Positions 16,477-24,434 of a DNA stretch of 27,487 bases are shown here, in pieces. The notes beneath the pieces are model-generated. The model saw only the letters and a program-made list of their open reading frames with translations. It searched no databases and was not told the DNA's origin. The stretch spans positions 1 through 27,487 of the forward strand of contig CAYVHB010000038.1 in assembly GCA_964450865.1 (NCBI GenBank), read 5' to 3'. The position numbers and the translations under genes were made by a program. Within the stretch, counting starts at the first letter, position 1. Every line of letters begins with the position of its first letter. The stretch comes from CAYVHB01 sp964450865 (GTDB taxonomy: Bacteria > Bacillota > Clostridia > Saccharofermentanales > UBA5734).

Positions 16477-17013
16477 ATGAGCGCTAAAGCCAAACATCCC
16501 GCGACCCTGAATGGATTTATTACCCACAGTTGCACCATCAGCTACGGAATCATCAACGCCATCGTCAACGCGATCATTTTCTATCTGCTCAACATGAAGC
16601 ACAATGAATTCACGGCCACCTCGATTTTCATTGATCTGGCCATCACCTCGTTCATCCTCTCGGCCATCGTCGCCTTCTTCGCTTTCATGGCCGTCAAAGG
16701 CTCAGCCAGGCAGGGCTCACCCTTTGTGGCTCCCGTCAGCAAGCAGGAGCACCTGCTGTTCAGGAATTTCCCGCGCAACAAGTTCCTGGCCGGCCTGCTG
16801 ATCAGCATCATCAATACCATCCTGGTGCCGGCTTTCTTTGTCGGCCTCCCCGCCGGCCTGAACCTGCTGCCACTGAATCTGATCAGTGCCACGCTGCTCA
16901 AAGGCATCGCTTGCGGCACGGCCGGCGCCCTGACCGGTTACTTCGCGATCATGACCGCCGTGCTCGACCAGGCGCCGCTCAAGGCAGGGGCCGGAGCCGC
17001 CGAGGCAGCCTGA
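16477..17013 (+). CDS. Four-helix membrane protein of unknown function
   Basis: A 178-residue protein that I do not recognise by family. Hydrophobic segments at about 20-39, 50-73, 103-123 and 136-162 predict four membrane helices. The short N-terminus contains Lys and His, and the C-terminal tail is Ala/Gly-rich. Between helices 2 and 3 is a hydrophilic loop (about 74-102) with Lys and Arg residues. GAGGAGGA at 16463-16470 supports ATG 16477. It is followed after 39 bases by the first short-chain dehydrogenase, so the three genes probably form one unit; the partnership suggests an accessory or membrane component, but no function can be assigned. Confidence 0.75.
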   Translation: MSAKAKHPATLNGFITHSCTISYGIINAIVNAIIFYLLNMKHNEFTATSIFIDLAITSFILSAIVAFFAFMAVKGSARQGSPFVAPVSKQEHLLFRNFPRNKFLAGLLISIINTILVPAFFVGLPAGLNLLPLNLISATLLKGIACGTAGALTGYFAIMTAVLDQAPLKAGAGAAEAA

Positions 17014-17052
17014 GAATCCAGCAATCGATTACACAATGCAAGGAGTACAAAC

Positions 17053-17898
17053 ATGGCTAAAGATCTTGTCTGGCTGATTACCGGTTGTTCCACCGGAATC
17101 GGCCGGGAAATTGCCCGCAAAGTTATCAGTGATGGTTATAAAGCAGTTGTGACCGCGCGCGACGCCGCCAAAGTGGCCGATCTCGCCGCAGATCACGATC
17201 AGGTGCTGCCGCTGGCCCTTGATGTCACAAGGCCGGATCAGGTCGATGCGGTGGTCAGGCAGACCCTGGATCACTTCGGCCGGATTGACGTCCTGGTCAA
17301 TAACGCCGGCGTCGGCTACTTCAGTTCCGTTGAAGAAGGGCACGAACCAACCGCCCGGCGAATCTTCGACATCAACTTCTGGGGCCTGATCAATGTCACC
17401 AAAGCCGTGCTGCCGCATATGCGCGGCCAGGCCGGCGGCCACGTGATCAATATCTCCTCCCTGGGCGGCCTGACCACCTATCCCGGCATTGGCTATTATC
17501 ATGCCACGAAATTTGCCGTTGAGGGTATCAGCGAGACCATGGCCCAGGAGGTCGCCCCGCTGGGCATCAAGGTGACCCTGATTGAACCGAGCAGCTTCCG
17601 GACTGACTGGGCCGGCCGCTCAGCCAGCGAGACCACCACCGAGATCGAAGGCTACAAGCCGACCGTCGGTTACATCACCACGATGTCGCGCCGCTATGTC
17701 GGCTATGAGCCCGGTGACCCGGCCAAGCTGGCTGCCGCCGTGATCAAGGTCGCCGAGTCGGAAACGCCGCCGCTGCGTCTGCTGCTGGGCAATCGCGCCT
17801 ACAATACTGCCGTCGAGAAATACAGCAAATTCCTCAGCGATATCGAGGCCTGGAAAGAAATTTCCCTGGGTGTAGACTTTGAGCCGGGTGCCCACTAG
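17053..17898 (+). CDS. Short-chain dehydrogenase/reductase (SDR), copy 1
   Basis: A 281-residue classical SDR. The cofactor motif TGCSTGIG is at 10-17, NNAG at 83-86, an Asn in NFWG at 108, Ser135/Ser136 in INISS and the catalytic YxxxK pair at Tyr149/Lys153. Arg36 after the second strand (TARD) suggests NADP(H), as an inference. Substrate unknown; the family covers oxidation or reduction of alcohols, ketones and sugars. The ribosome site is AAGGAG just before ATG 17053. It is clearly paralogous to the next gene: key residues fall at identical positions and long blocks are identical, including VLVNNAGVGYFSSVEEGHE. Confidence 0.92.
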   Translation: MAKDLVWLITGCSTGIGREIARKVISDGYKAVVTARDAAKVADLAADHDQVLPLALDVTRPDQVDAVVRQTLDHFGRIDVLVNNAGVGYFSSVEEGHEPTARRIFDINFWGLINVTKAVLPHMRGQAGGHVINISSLGGLTTYPGIGYYHATKFAVEGISETMAQEVAPLGIKVTLIEPSSFRTDWAGRSASETTTEIEGYKPTVGYITTMSRRYVGYEPGDPAKLAAAVIKVAESETPPLRLLLGNRAYNTAVEKYSKFLSDIEAWKEISLGVDFEPGAH

Positions 17899-17953
17899 GA
17901 AACTTGCCCGCAGCGTCACATACCACAGCCTGACACAACGGATTGGATCGGCA

Positions 17954-17987
17954 GCGCGGGACGTTCCCCGGAACGGACAGGCCGCGC
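17954..17987 (+). other. Two-tier hairpin between the SDR paralogues
   Basis: The outer stem pairs GCGCGG (17954-17959) with CCGCGC (17982-17987); the inner stem pairs CGTTCC (17962-17967) with GGAACG (17970-17975). There is no T-run after it, so it is more likely an RNA stability or processing element than a terminator. The 115-base gap holds no other clear signal apart from the GGAG before the next gene. Confidence 0.4.
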
Positions 17988-18013
17988 GGATCATGTAGAA
18001 TGGAGTCTGAAAA

Positions 18014-18865
18014 ATGGGAAAAGATTTAGTATGGTTCATTACAGGTTGCTCCACAGGCATCGGCCGGGCTATCGCCAGCCAGGTCGTTCATGCCGGTTAC
18101 AAAGCGGTGATAACCGCGCGCGATGTCAGCAAAATTGCTGACATCGCGGAGGGCCGGGAACAAGTCCTGGCGCTTGATCTTGATGTCACCAACAAGGAAC
18201 AGGTAGCAGCGACCGTCAGCCAGGCGCTGGCCCGCTTCGGGCGCATTGACGTCCTGGTCAACAACGCCGGTGTCGGCTATTTCAGCTCGGTTGAAGAAGG
18301 CCATGAGGAGAAAGCCCGCAAGATCTTTGAAGTCAACTTCTGGGGCCTGATGAACATGACCAAGGCCGTCCTGCCGCATATGCGCGGCCGCTGCGCCGGT
18401 CATATCATCAATATCTCATCGGTCGGCGGCCTGGCCACCATTCCGGGTGTCGGCTACTATCAGGCGACGAAATTTGCCGTCGAAGGCATCACGGAAACCC
18501 TGGCCCAGGAAGTGGCCGGTATTGGCATCAAGGTCACCCTGGTCGAACCCGGCGGCTTCCGCAGTGATTTTGTCAGCCGCTCAGCCCAGATGGACGGGAC
18601 GACCATTGATGCTTACAAGCCGACCGTTGGCTATGTCAATTACGTCTCCAGTATCCAGAAGCAATACGTCAGCAAGGAGCCCGGCAATCCGGCCAGACTG
18701 GCCGAGGTCGTCGTCATGCTGGCCGAATCGGAAAATCCGCCGCTGCGCCTGGTCCTCGGGGCCAGTGCCTATGCCCAGGTCGTCAAAAAGTTCAAGGACT
18801 TCCTTAATCACGCCGAAGCATGGAAGGACGTCTCCCACCAGGTCGATTTCGAACCGGGAACCTGA
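18014..18865 (+). CDS. Short-chain dehydrogenase/reductase (SDR), copy 2
   Basis: A 283-residue classical SDR and tandem paralogue of the preceding gene. TGCSTGIG is at 10-17, NNAG at 83-86, Asn108, Ser135 and the catalytic Tyr149/Lys153 pair. By eye well over half of positions match copy 1, with divergence concentrated in the substrate-side region after residue 175 (GGFRSDFVSRSAQMDG versus SSFRTDWAGRSASETT). This indicates an old duplication followed by substrate specialisation rather than a recent copy. The ribosome site GGAG lies 8-11 bases before ATG 18014. The coding region contains an exact 14-bp inverted repeat at 18119-18148 absent from copy 1. Substrate unknown. Confidence 0.92.
   Translation: MGKDLVWFITGCSTGIGRAIASQVVHAGYKAVITARDVSKIADIAEGREQVLALDLDVTNKEQVAATVSQALARFGRIDVLVNNAGVGYFSSVEEGHEEKARKIFEVNFWGLMNMTKAVLPHMRGRCAGHIINISSVGGLATIPGVGYYQATKFAVEGITETLAQEVAGIGIKVTLVEPGGFRSDFVSRSAQMDGTTIDAYKPTVGYVNYVSSIQKQYVSKEPGNPARLAEVVVMLAESENPPLRLVLGASAYAQVVKKFKDFLNHAEAWKDVSHQVDFEPGT
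18119..18148. repeat. Perfect 14-bp inverted repeat inside SDR copy 2
   Basis: CGCGATGTCAGCAA (18119-18132) is followed after two bases by its exact reverse complement (18135-18148). It lies wholly within coding codons (Arg-Asp-Val-Ser-Lys-Ile-Ala-Asp-Ile-Ala). The aligned site in SDR copy 1 has no such symmetry. Confidence 0.9.
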
Positions 18866-18888
18866 AGCAACGCGCCTGAAATTGCAGA

Positions 18889-18914
18889 CGCCGGTCATGG
18901 CGCCATGACCGGCG
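18889..18914. repeat. 26-bp perfect palindrome after the SDR genes
   Basis: The two 13-base arms (18889-18901 and 18902-18914, centre GGC|GCC) are exact reverse complements with no spacer. It lies 24 bases after the SDR stop. With no T-run it is not a standard terminator; it may be an mRNA-stabilising hairpin or a protein-binding site. Confidence 0.85.
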
Positions 18915-18944
18915 CCAGGTCCAGCGCCAGGTCCAGCGCCAGGT
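18912..18944 (+). repeat. Short 12-bp tandem repeats (2.75 copies)
   Basis: The unit GCGCCAGGTCCA occurs at 18912-18923 and 18924-18935, with a partial third copy to 18944. The array begins inside the right arm of the palindrome. Confidence 0.9.
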
Positions 18945-18972
18945 ATCCAATCATCCAATTATCCAGATCCGA

Positions 18973-19006
18973 ACGGCATGTCCCCCGACCGGGACGTGCC
19001 GTTTTT
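18973..19006 (+). terminator. Strong intrinsic terminator of the SDR unit
   Basis: A 12-bp stem (ACGGCATGTCCC with GGGACGTGCCGT, one G-U) with a 6-base CCGACC loop is followed by TTTTTGT. This is a textbook Rho-independent terminator separating the SDR genes from the copper unit. Confidence 0.88.
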
Positions 19007-19106
19007 GTACGCCTGGATATAGTACGGAATTGCCACGGTCGCCACCGGGCCGAACCGTAACCGCGGGACTTCCTTTTAGCCGATAATCATGATATGATCA
19101 ATATGC

Positions 19107-19130
19107 TATATACCCTACAGGGGTATGGTA
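19107..19130 (+). promoter_or_regulatory. CsoR-type copper operator upstream of copA
   Basis: ATACCC (19110-19115) and GGGTAT (19121-19126) form an inverted repeat around TACAG. The stretch closely matches the operator known for CsoR-controlled copZA genes (TACCC-TAC-GGGGTATGG type). A TATATA (19107-19112) at its left edge may be the -10 box, so a bound repressor would block initiation. It lies 25 bases before the ATG of copA, and a csoR gene follows copA. Confidence 0.82.
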
Positions 19131-19150
19131 AATCCAAGGAGGTCATCAAC

Positions 19151-21445
19151 ATGGCACAATCCAGTGAAAGGCCGGACAACCAGCAGCCGGCAGAAAAAGA
19201 AATTGTCATCCCGATTGGCGGCATGACCTGCGCCGCCTGTTCGGCCCGCATTGAAAAAGCCGTAGCCAAAATGCCGGGTGTCACGCAATCATCGGTCAAC
19301 CTGGCCTCGGAAAAGGCCACGATCCATTATAATTCGGCTGAGGTCCGCATCTCCCAGATCAAGGGTGTCATTAGCAAACTGGGTTATCAGCCACTGGAAA
19401 TCAAGCCGGCCAGCGTGGCGGTCGACGAGGACCAGCAGCGCAAGGAACGGGCAATCCGCGTCCTGCGCCTCAAGCTGATCATCGCGGCCAGCTTCTCTGT
19501 CCCGCTGCTATATCTGGCCATGGGTGCCATGCTGCCCTGGCTGCGCTGGCCCATCCCGGCGTTCCTGCACCCGATGCATCATCCGCTGACTTACGCCCTC
19601 GTCCAGATTGCCCTGGTCCTGCCAGTCATTGCCGCCGGCTACCGCTTTTACATCGTTGGCTTCAAAGCCATCTGGCAGCGCTCGCCGAATATGGACTCCC
19701 TGATTGCCATGGGCACCTCGGCCGCCCTGATTTACAGCCTGATGTCGAGCTACAGCATTGCCCGCGGTGATACCATGGCGGTCGATCATCTTTACTTTGA
19801 AACCGCCGGTGTGATCATCACCCTGATTCTGCTGGGCAAAATGCTGGAAGCCATTTCCAAGGGCAAAACTTCCGAAGCCATCAAAAAGCTGGTCGGACTG
19901 ACCCCGAAAACAGCCATCGTCATCCAGGACGGCAAGGAACTGGTCCTCTCTGTCGATGAGGTCGAGCCTGGTGACGTGATCCTGGTCAAGCCCGGGGAAA
20001 AAATCCCGGTTGACGGGCTGGTCGTTGCTGGCCATACCGCTATCGATGAGTCCATGTTGACCGGTGAAAGCATGCCGGTCGAAAAAAACGCCGGCGATCC
20101 AGTTTATGCCGCCAGCATCAACGGCAACGGCGTGATTCGCTTTCAGGCTACGCGCGTCGGGTCCGAAACGGCCCTGGCCCAGATTATCAGGCTCGTTGAG
20201 GCTGCGCAGGGATCGAAGGCTCCCATTGCCAAGCTGGCCGATATTGTCTCCGGTTATTTTGTGCCGATTGTCTTCGGGATAGCCGTCGTGGCTGCCCTGG
20301 CCTGGCTGATCAGCGGCCAGAGTGTCGTCTTTGCCCTGACCGCCTTCATCGCCGTGCTGGTCATCGCCTGCCCTTGTGCCCTTGGCCTGGCCACACCGAC
20401 CGCCATCATGGTCGGCACCGGCAAGGGCGCTGAACTGGGTATCCTGATCAAAAGCGGCGAGGCGCTGGAAACGGCCCATAAAATCAATATGATCGTCTTT
20501 GACAAGACCGGCACGATCACGGCCGGCCAGCCCGAGGTGACCGACCTGCTGCCGGCTCCCGGTTATAACGCGCCAGCCCTCTTGCAGCTGGCGGCCAGTG
20601 CGGAGTCCGGTTCCGAGCATCCGCTTGGTGCGGCGATCGTTCGCCGGGCCCGGGCTGAAGGCCTGGCCTTGCAGCCAGCCAGTCATTTCCAGGCGATTCC
20701 TGGCCAGGGGATTGCCGTTCAGATTGATGACCAGAGCGTGCTGCTTGGCAACCAGCGCCTGATGCAGGACCGCCAGATTGATCTGCAGACCCTGGACAGG
20801 GCCGGCAGTGACCTGGCCGGCGCCGGTAAAACACCGATGTTTGTCGCCGTAAACGGCCAGCTGGCCGGCATCATTGCGGTGGCCGACGTCGTCAAGCCGA
20901 GCAGCGCCAAGGCTATCGACCGTCTGCATGCCATGGGGATCGAGGTGGCGATGATCACCGGCGATCACCGGCAGACCGCCGAGGCGATCGGCCGCCAGGT
21001 TGGCATTGACCGGGTCCTGGCCGAGGTCTTGCCGCAGGACAAGGCCGCCGAGGTCGCCAAGCTGCAGGCCCAGGGCTTCAAGGTCTCGATGGTTGGCGAT
21101 GGCATCAACGACGCCCCGGCCCTGGCCCAGGCCGACATCGGCATCGCCATCGGCTCCGGAACCGACGTGGCCATCGAATCAGCCGATATCGTGCTGATGC
21201 GCAGTGATCTCATGGAGGTGCCGACCGCCATCATGCTGAGCAAGCGCACCATCCGCAACATCCGCCAGAATCTCTTCTGGGCTTTCGGCTATAATGTCCT
21301 CGGGATCCCGGTCGCGGCCGGCCTGCTATATGCCTTTGGCGGCCCGGCACTCAACCCGATTTTTGCGGCGGCCGCCATGTCGCTGTCCTCCGTGTCCGTG
21401 CTGACCAACGCCCTGCGCCTGAAAGCCTTCAAGCCCTACCGCTGA
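19151..21445 (+). CDS. copA: Copper-exporting P1B-type ATPase CopA
   Basis: A 764-residue Cu(I) efflux ATPase of the inner membrane. One N-terminal heavy-metal domain carries GMTCAAC (Cys27, Cys30). The membrane copper-binding CPC motif is at 407-409, with YN near 714-715 and MSLSS near 743-747 in the last helices, as in Cu(I) pumps. Catalytic parts: TGES 304-307, DKTGT 451-455 (Asp451 phosphorylated), SEHPLG near 488-493 and GDGINDAP 649-656. An upstream in-frame ATG at 19094 lies inside the operator region; ATG 19151 with AAGGAGGT at 19136-19143 is preferred. No copZ chaperone gene is adjacent. It forms an operon with csoR 36 bases downstream. Confidence 0.96.
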   Translation: MAQSSERPDNQQPAEKEIVIPIGGMTCAACSARIEKAVAKMPGVTQSSVNLASEKATIHYNSAEVRISQIKGVISKLGYQPLEIKPASVAVDEDQQRKERAIRVLRLKLIIAASFSVPLLYLAMGAMLPWLRWPIPAFLHPMHHPLTYALVQIALVLPVIAAGYRFYIVGFKAIWQRSPNMDSLIAMGTSAALIYSLMSSYSIARGDTMAVDHLYFETAGVIITLILLGKMLEAISKGKTSEAIKKLVGLTPKTAIVIQDGKELVLSVDEVEPGDVILVKPGEKIPVDGLVVAGHTAIDESMLTGESMPVEKNAGDPVYAASINGNGVIRFQATRVGSETALAQIIRLVEAAQGSKAPIAKLADIVSGYFVPIVFGIAVVAALAWLISGQSVVFALTAFIAVLVIACPCALGLATPTAIMVGTGKGAELGILIKSGEALETAHKINMIVFDKTGTITAGQPEVTDLLPAPGYNAPALLQLAASAESGSEHPLGAAIVRRARAEGLALQPASHFQAIPGQGIAVQIDDQSVLLGNQRLMQDRQIDLQTLDRAGSDLAGAGKTPMFVAVNGQLAGIIAVADVVKPSSAKAIDRLHAMGIEVAMITGDHRQTAEAIGRQVGIDRVLAEVLPQDKAAEVAKLQAQGFKVSMVGDGINDAPALAQADIGIAIGSGTDVAIESADIVLMRSDLMEVPTAIMLSKRTIRNIRQNLFWAFGYNVLGIPVAAGLLYAFGGPALNPIFAAAAMSLSSVSVLTNALRLKAFKPYR

Positions 21446-21481
21446 AACCGGTCTGATTATGCTGATTCGAGGTAAAGCTGC

Positions 21482-21997
21482 ATGCATGACGAGCTGCAAA
21501 ACTCATCTGTCACCCCTGCAATGACCGCCCGGAACCACGAGCCGCCAAGTGGGCCGGTCATCCACCGTAATCAACATTTACATGAACCGGTAACAACTGC
21601 CCAGGGCCCGGCGCTGCCAGGCGTTGAACCGGCCGGCGTTGAACTGGCTGGCGCAGGCCAGGACCAGGATCTGGCAGACGGCCTGGCGAGCGTGGCGGAC
21701 CTGGCGGGCTGTGCCTGTGACGAGCGCAGCACGGTGCGCGCGGCCCGGCTCAAGGCAGATCTGACCGCGCGCCTCAACCGCATCGAAGGCCAGGTCCGCG
21801 GGATTAAGAGCATGATCGAACGCGACGCCTACTGCGACGATGTTCTCAACCAGATCGCCGCAGCCCAGGCCGCCTTGAAAGCGGTCAGCAAACTGCTGCT
21901 GAAGAATCACATCCAGGGCTGCGTGGTCGACAGGATCGGCCAGGGCGACAGGGAAATCATTGACGAACTGCTGATCACGATCAATAAAATGTTGTAA
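21482..21997 (+). CDS. csoR: CsoR copper-sensing repressor with long N-terminal extension
   Basis: A 171-residue protein. Residues from about 90 onward are a complete CsoR/DUF156 four-helix repressor, with the RLNRIEGQVRGI signature and the Cu(I) ligands Cys118, His143 and Cys147 (YCDD...HIQGC). Copper binding would release it from the operator before copA. Typical CsoR proteins are about 85-120 residues. Here about 90 extra residues precede the fold, low in predicted structure, with six His residues (2, 19, 28, 32, 34 and nearby Asn/Gln) and a CAC at 77-79. ATG 21482 has GAGG at 21469-21472; later ATGs do not give a normal start, although a GTG start near 21690 cannot be excluded. Confidence 0.88.
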   Translation: MHDELQNSSVTPAMTARNHEPPSGPVIHRNQHLHEPVTTAQGPALPGVEPAGVELAGAGQDQDLADGLASVADLAGCACDERSTVRAARLKADLTARLNRIEGQVRGIKSMIERDAYCDDVLNQIAAAQAALKAVSKLLLKNHIQGCVVDRIGQGDREIIDELLITINKML

Positions 21998-22016
21998 AAA
22001 ACACGCCCGACCGGCC

Positions 22017-22031
22017 AATCCGCGGATTTTT
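22017..22031 (+). terminator. Weak terminator-like palindrome after csoR
   Basis: AATCCGCGGATT is a 12-bp palindrome running into TTTTT. The stem is short and has almost no loop, so its efficiency is doubtful. A GCCCGTTCGGGC palindrome follows near 22043-22054. Confidence 0.3.
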
Positions 22032-22079
22032 CCCGCCCAAATTGCCCGTTCGGGCCGTATTATCCAGTAAGAGAATGGA

Positions 22080-22856
22080 ATGACCATGAATCAGCCCAAG
22101 CTGAACTTTCCATGGCATGGAGGGCGCAATCCGGTGCCAAGTCTACAGGTTAGTCCCGAAGAAACCGTCCGGCTGATCCAGGCCGGCCAGGAGTCCTTAC
22201 GTGAGGACTTTATTCGCGATTCCCTGCCCGATATCAGGCGCATCGTCCGCCGCCTGACCCATTCCTTTGCCGTGGAACAATCCGATGAGTACAGCATTGC
22301 CCTGGAAATGTTCAATGTAGCCATCGACCGCTTCAAGCCGGACAGCCAGGTTCCGTTCCTGAGCTTTGCCAGCCTGATCATCCGCAATCGGGTATATGAC
22401 TGGTTCAACCAGCAGAAAACAGCCCGCCAGGTCCTGAGCTTTACTGATTGCGAGACTGACGATGGAACACCACTGGCTGACCGCCTGGCCGACCCGGCCA
22501 GTGCGCAATTTTGCGAAGACCTGGAGACTGAAACTTCCCTGGCCAGACTTGAATGCCAGCTCAAGGCATTTGGACTGGGTTTCAACCGCATGGTCGAGCA
22601 ATTTCCCAAACACCGTGACAGCCGCCTGCTTTGTATCCGCCTGGCCCGGCATCTGGCCGGCGACGCGCAGCTGATGGCGCAAACAATGAAAAAGCACCGC
22701 CTGCCAGTCGCCGAACTGGCCCGGCGCAGCACCGTACCAGTCAAGACGATAGACAAGAATCGTGCCAGCATTATCTTCCTGGCTTTACTCTTGCGCAGCG
22801 ATCTGGACTTGCTGAAAACCTATATCGCTGCTTTCGAGAAGGGGGAATCCGGATGA
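22080..22856 (+). CDS. sigI: RNA polymerase sigma factor SigI
   Basis: A 258-residue sigma-70-family factor of the SigI type. The N-terminal half has a region-2-like segment (SIALEMFNVAIDRFKP and FLSFASLIIRNRVYDWF). The C-terminal part holds the SigI-specific helix-turn-helix with LPVAELARRSTVPVKTIDKNR followed by LRSDLDLLKTYI. In Bacillota SigI responds to heat, envelope or carbohydrate signals through the membrane anti-sigma RsgI. The next gene is exactly that, with a 4-base ATGA overlap. Start is ATG 22080 or ATG 22086; no strong GGAGG decides it. I found no convincing SigI-type autoregulatory promoter in the 80 bases upstream. Confidence 0.9.
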   Translation: MTMNQPKLNFPWHGGRNPVPSLQVSPEETVRLIQAGQESLREDFIRDSLPDIRRIVRRLTHSFAVEQSDEYSIALEMFNVAIDRFKPDSQVPFLSFASLIIRNRVYDWFNQQKTARQVLSFTDCETDDGTPLADRLADPASAQFCEDLETETSLARLECQLKAFGLGFNRMVEQFPKHRDSRLLCIRLARHLAGDAQLMAQTMKKHRLPVAELARRSTVPVKTIDKNRASIIFLALLLRSDLDLLKTYIAAFEKGESG

Positions 22857-24414
22857 GCAAAGGGATGGTCATGAAAATTGATCAGGGATGGGCTGTCATC
22901 TTCACCAGTGATTGCGAGATGATTCGCGTGAAATGGCAACCCGGCATGGTAGCGGGGCGGGAAATCGAGCTGGACATTGTTCAGCAACAGCCCCGTAATA
23001 CAGTCAATACCCTGCACCGGCCAGTCAACGTTCGTGCGCAAGCCGGCGCGCAGAAGCCGGCCAGACGGCGCCCGCTCTGGCAATTGGCCAGTGCGGCGGC
23101 CATGGTCATCATTTTGCTGACCGCTGGATTCATTTTTATCCCCGGACTGTTTACCCCGGCGGTCTATGCCCAGGTGGCCGTCGATATGAATCCCAGTGTT
23201 GCTTTTGATCTTGATAAAACCATGCATGTCCAGGCCGTTCATGCCCTGAATACACAGGCCGGCNNNNNNNNNNNNNNNNNNNNNNNNNNNNNNNNNNNNN
23301 NNNNNNNNNNNNNNNNNNNNNNNNNNNNNNNNNNNNNNNNNNNNNNNNNNNNNNNNNNNNNNNTCTTGATAAAACCATGCATGTCCAGGCCGTTCATGCC
23401 CTGAATACACAGGCCGGCACGATCCTGGCCGATCAGGAGCAAACGTATATCGGGCTTGACTGGCAGGCTGCGGTGGCGCAATGGGTGGTCGATTTACGCA
23501 CCCGGCCGGCCTATCCCGTCCACCAGATGCTTCTGTCAGCCGTGCTGCCCGACCAGGCCACCGGCTTGAGAACACAGCTGCTGGCCCTGGCTGGCGAGGT
23601 GGAACAAATGAACCGGGCAAGCGACCCGGATAGCGTGGCCAATCCGGATTTCACAGGCAATCTGGGCCATGAAGACAATGATAACCGCGCTGACAACACG
23701 GGCATTGTTGGCAATGTTGACCAGACCGGAAATAACAGCCGTTCTGATCCGCCGAACCAGCCAGGCATGATCGGCGCCCTGGATGGCCTGGCCTGCCGGA
23801 TCATCTATTCCACGGACACCCGCATAATCCGGGAGGCGCAGCGCAATAACCTGTCCATCGGCCGCCAGATGCTGCTCAACCAGGCCCACTATCAGCACGA
23901 AGCCTGGGACGCGGCCGGCATCGCAGCCGCGCCGCTGGGGGATCTGATCCAGGCACTGCTGCCGCCTGGCGAGGCTGACCAGACTTATCTGACCGAGGAG
24001 ACGCCCCGGCCACTGAGTGATACAGCACCTTCGCCCACGTCAGATTCCGCAAGACCTGCTACCCCGGGGACTTCCAGCCAGCAGACAAGTGCAACGCGCA
24101 CCAGCCGGCAAACCAGCCAGAACCAGAGTGGCAACCAGAATACCAGTCAGAATGGCAGCCAGAATTCGAGCCAGCATACCAGCCAGGACGGTGGCCAGGG
24201 CACAAAAGACGGCACGACCGGACAGACCGGTAGCCAGCAAACCAGCCGCGCTACCAACCGCCAGACCAGCCAGCCTGCCACAAGTGCCAGTGAGGGCCAG
24301 ACAACATCGAGTCAGCAGACCAGCAGGGCGACCAGTCAGGCGACCAGCAACCAGTCCGGCACCGGCGGCCCATCGGGAACAGGCCAGGGCGGTACCGGCA
24401 GCCGGTCCACCTGA
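22853..24414 (+). CDS. rsgI: Anti-sigma-I factor RsgI (interrupted by assembly gap)
   Basis: Membrane anti-sigma factor for SigI. The cytoplasmic N-terminal domain (1-60; GMVMKIDQGWAVIFTSDCEM) binds the sigma factor. One transmembrane helix at about 76-100 is followed by the conserved extracytoplasmic segment (VYAQVAVDMNPSVAFDLDK, then ALNTQAG). A 100-N gap at 23264-23363 breaks the frame as written. The 55 bases on each side are identical, and removing 155 bases gives one continuous frame of 468 residues. Beyond the juxtamembrane domain the outer part ends in about 125 residues rich in Ser, Thr, Gln and Asn (repeats such as QQTSRAT, RQTSQ), without any recognised carbohydrate-binding domain. 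GGGGGA precedes ATG 22853, inside sigI. Confidence 0.88.
23209..23418 (+). repeat. Identical 55-bp flanks around an assembly gap
   Basis: Bases 23209-23263 and 23364-23418 are identical and directly flank the run of Ns. This is what two overlapping contig ends joined by a default-length gap look like. A genuine duplication of unknown size is possible but less likely, because collapsing the copies restores the rsgI frame. Confidence 0.9.
23264..23363. other. Run of 100 Ns (scaffold gap)
   Basis: Exactly 100 unknown bases, a conventional placeholder length, inside rsgI. No sequence content can be described. Confidence 0.99.
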
Positions 24415-24434
24415 AATCAGACGCCGCATAGCGC

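Noticed and set aside
19508..20968. 486-residue minus-strand ORF opposite copA
   Set aside because: Lies fully within copA; translated sequence has no domain character and composition typical of antisense GC-rich DNA.
23264..23363. Possible mobile-element insertion in rsgI inferred from the flanking direct repeat
   Set aside because: The repeat is 55 bp, the gap is exactly 100 Ns, and collapsing it restores the frame, which fits an assembly artefact rather than a target-site duplication.
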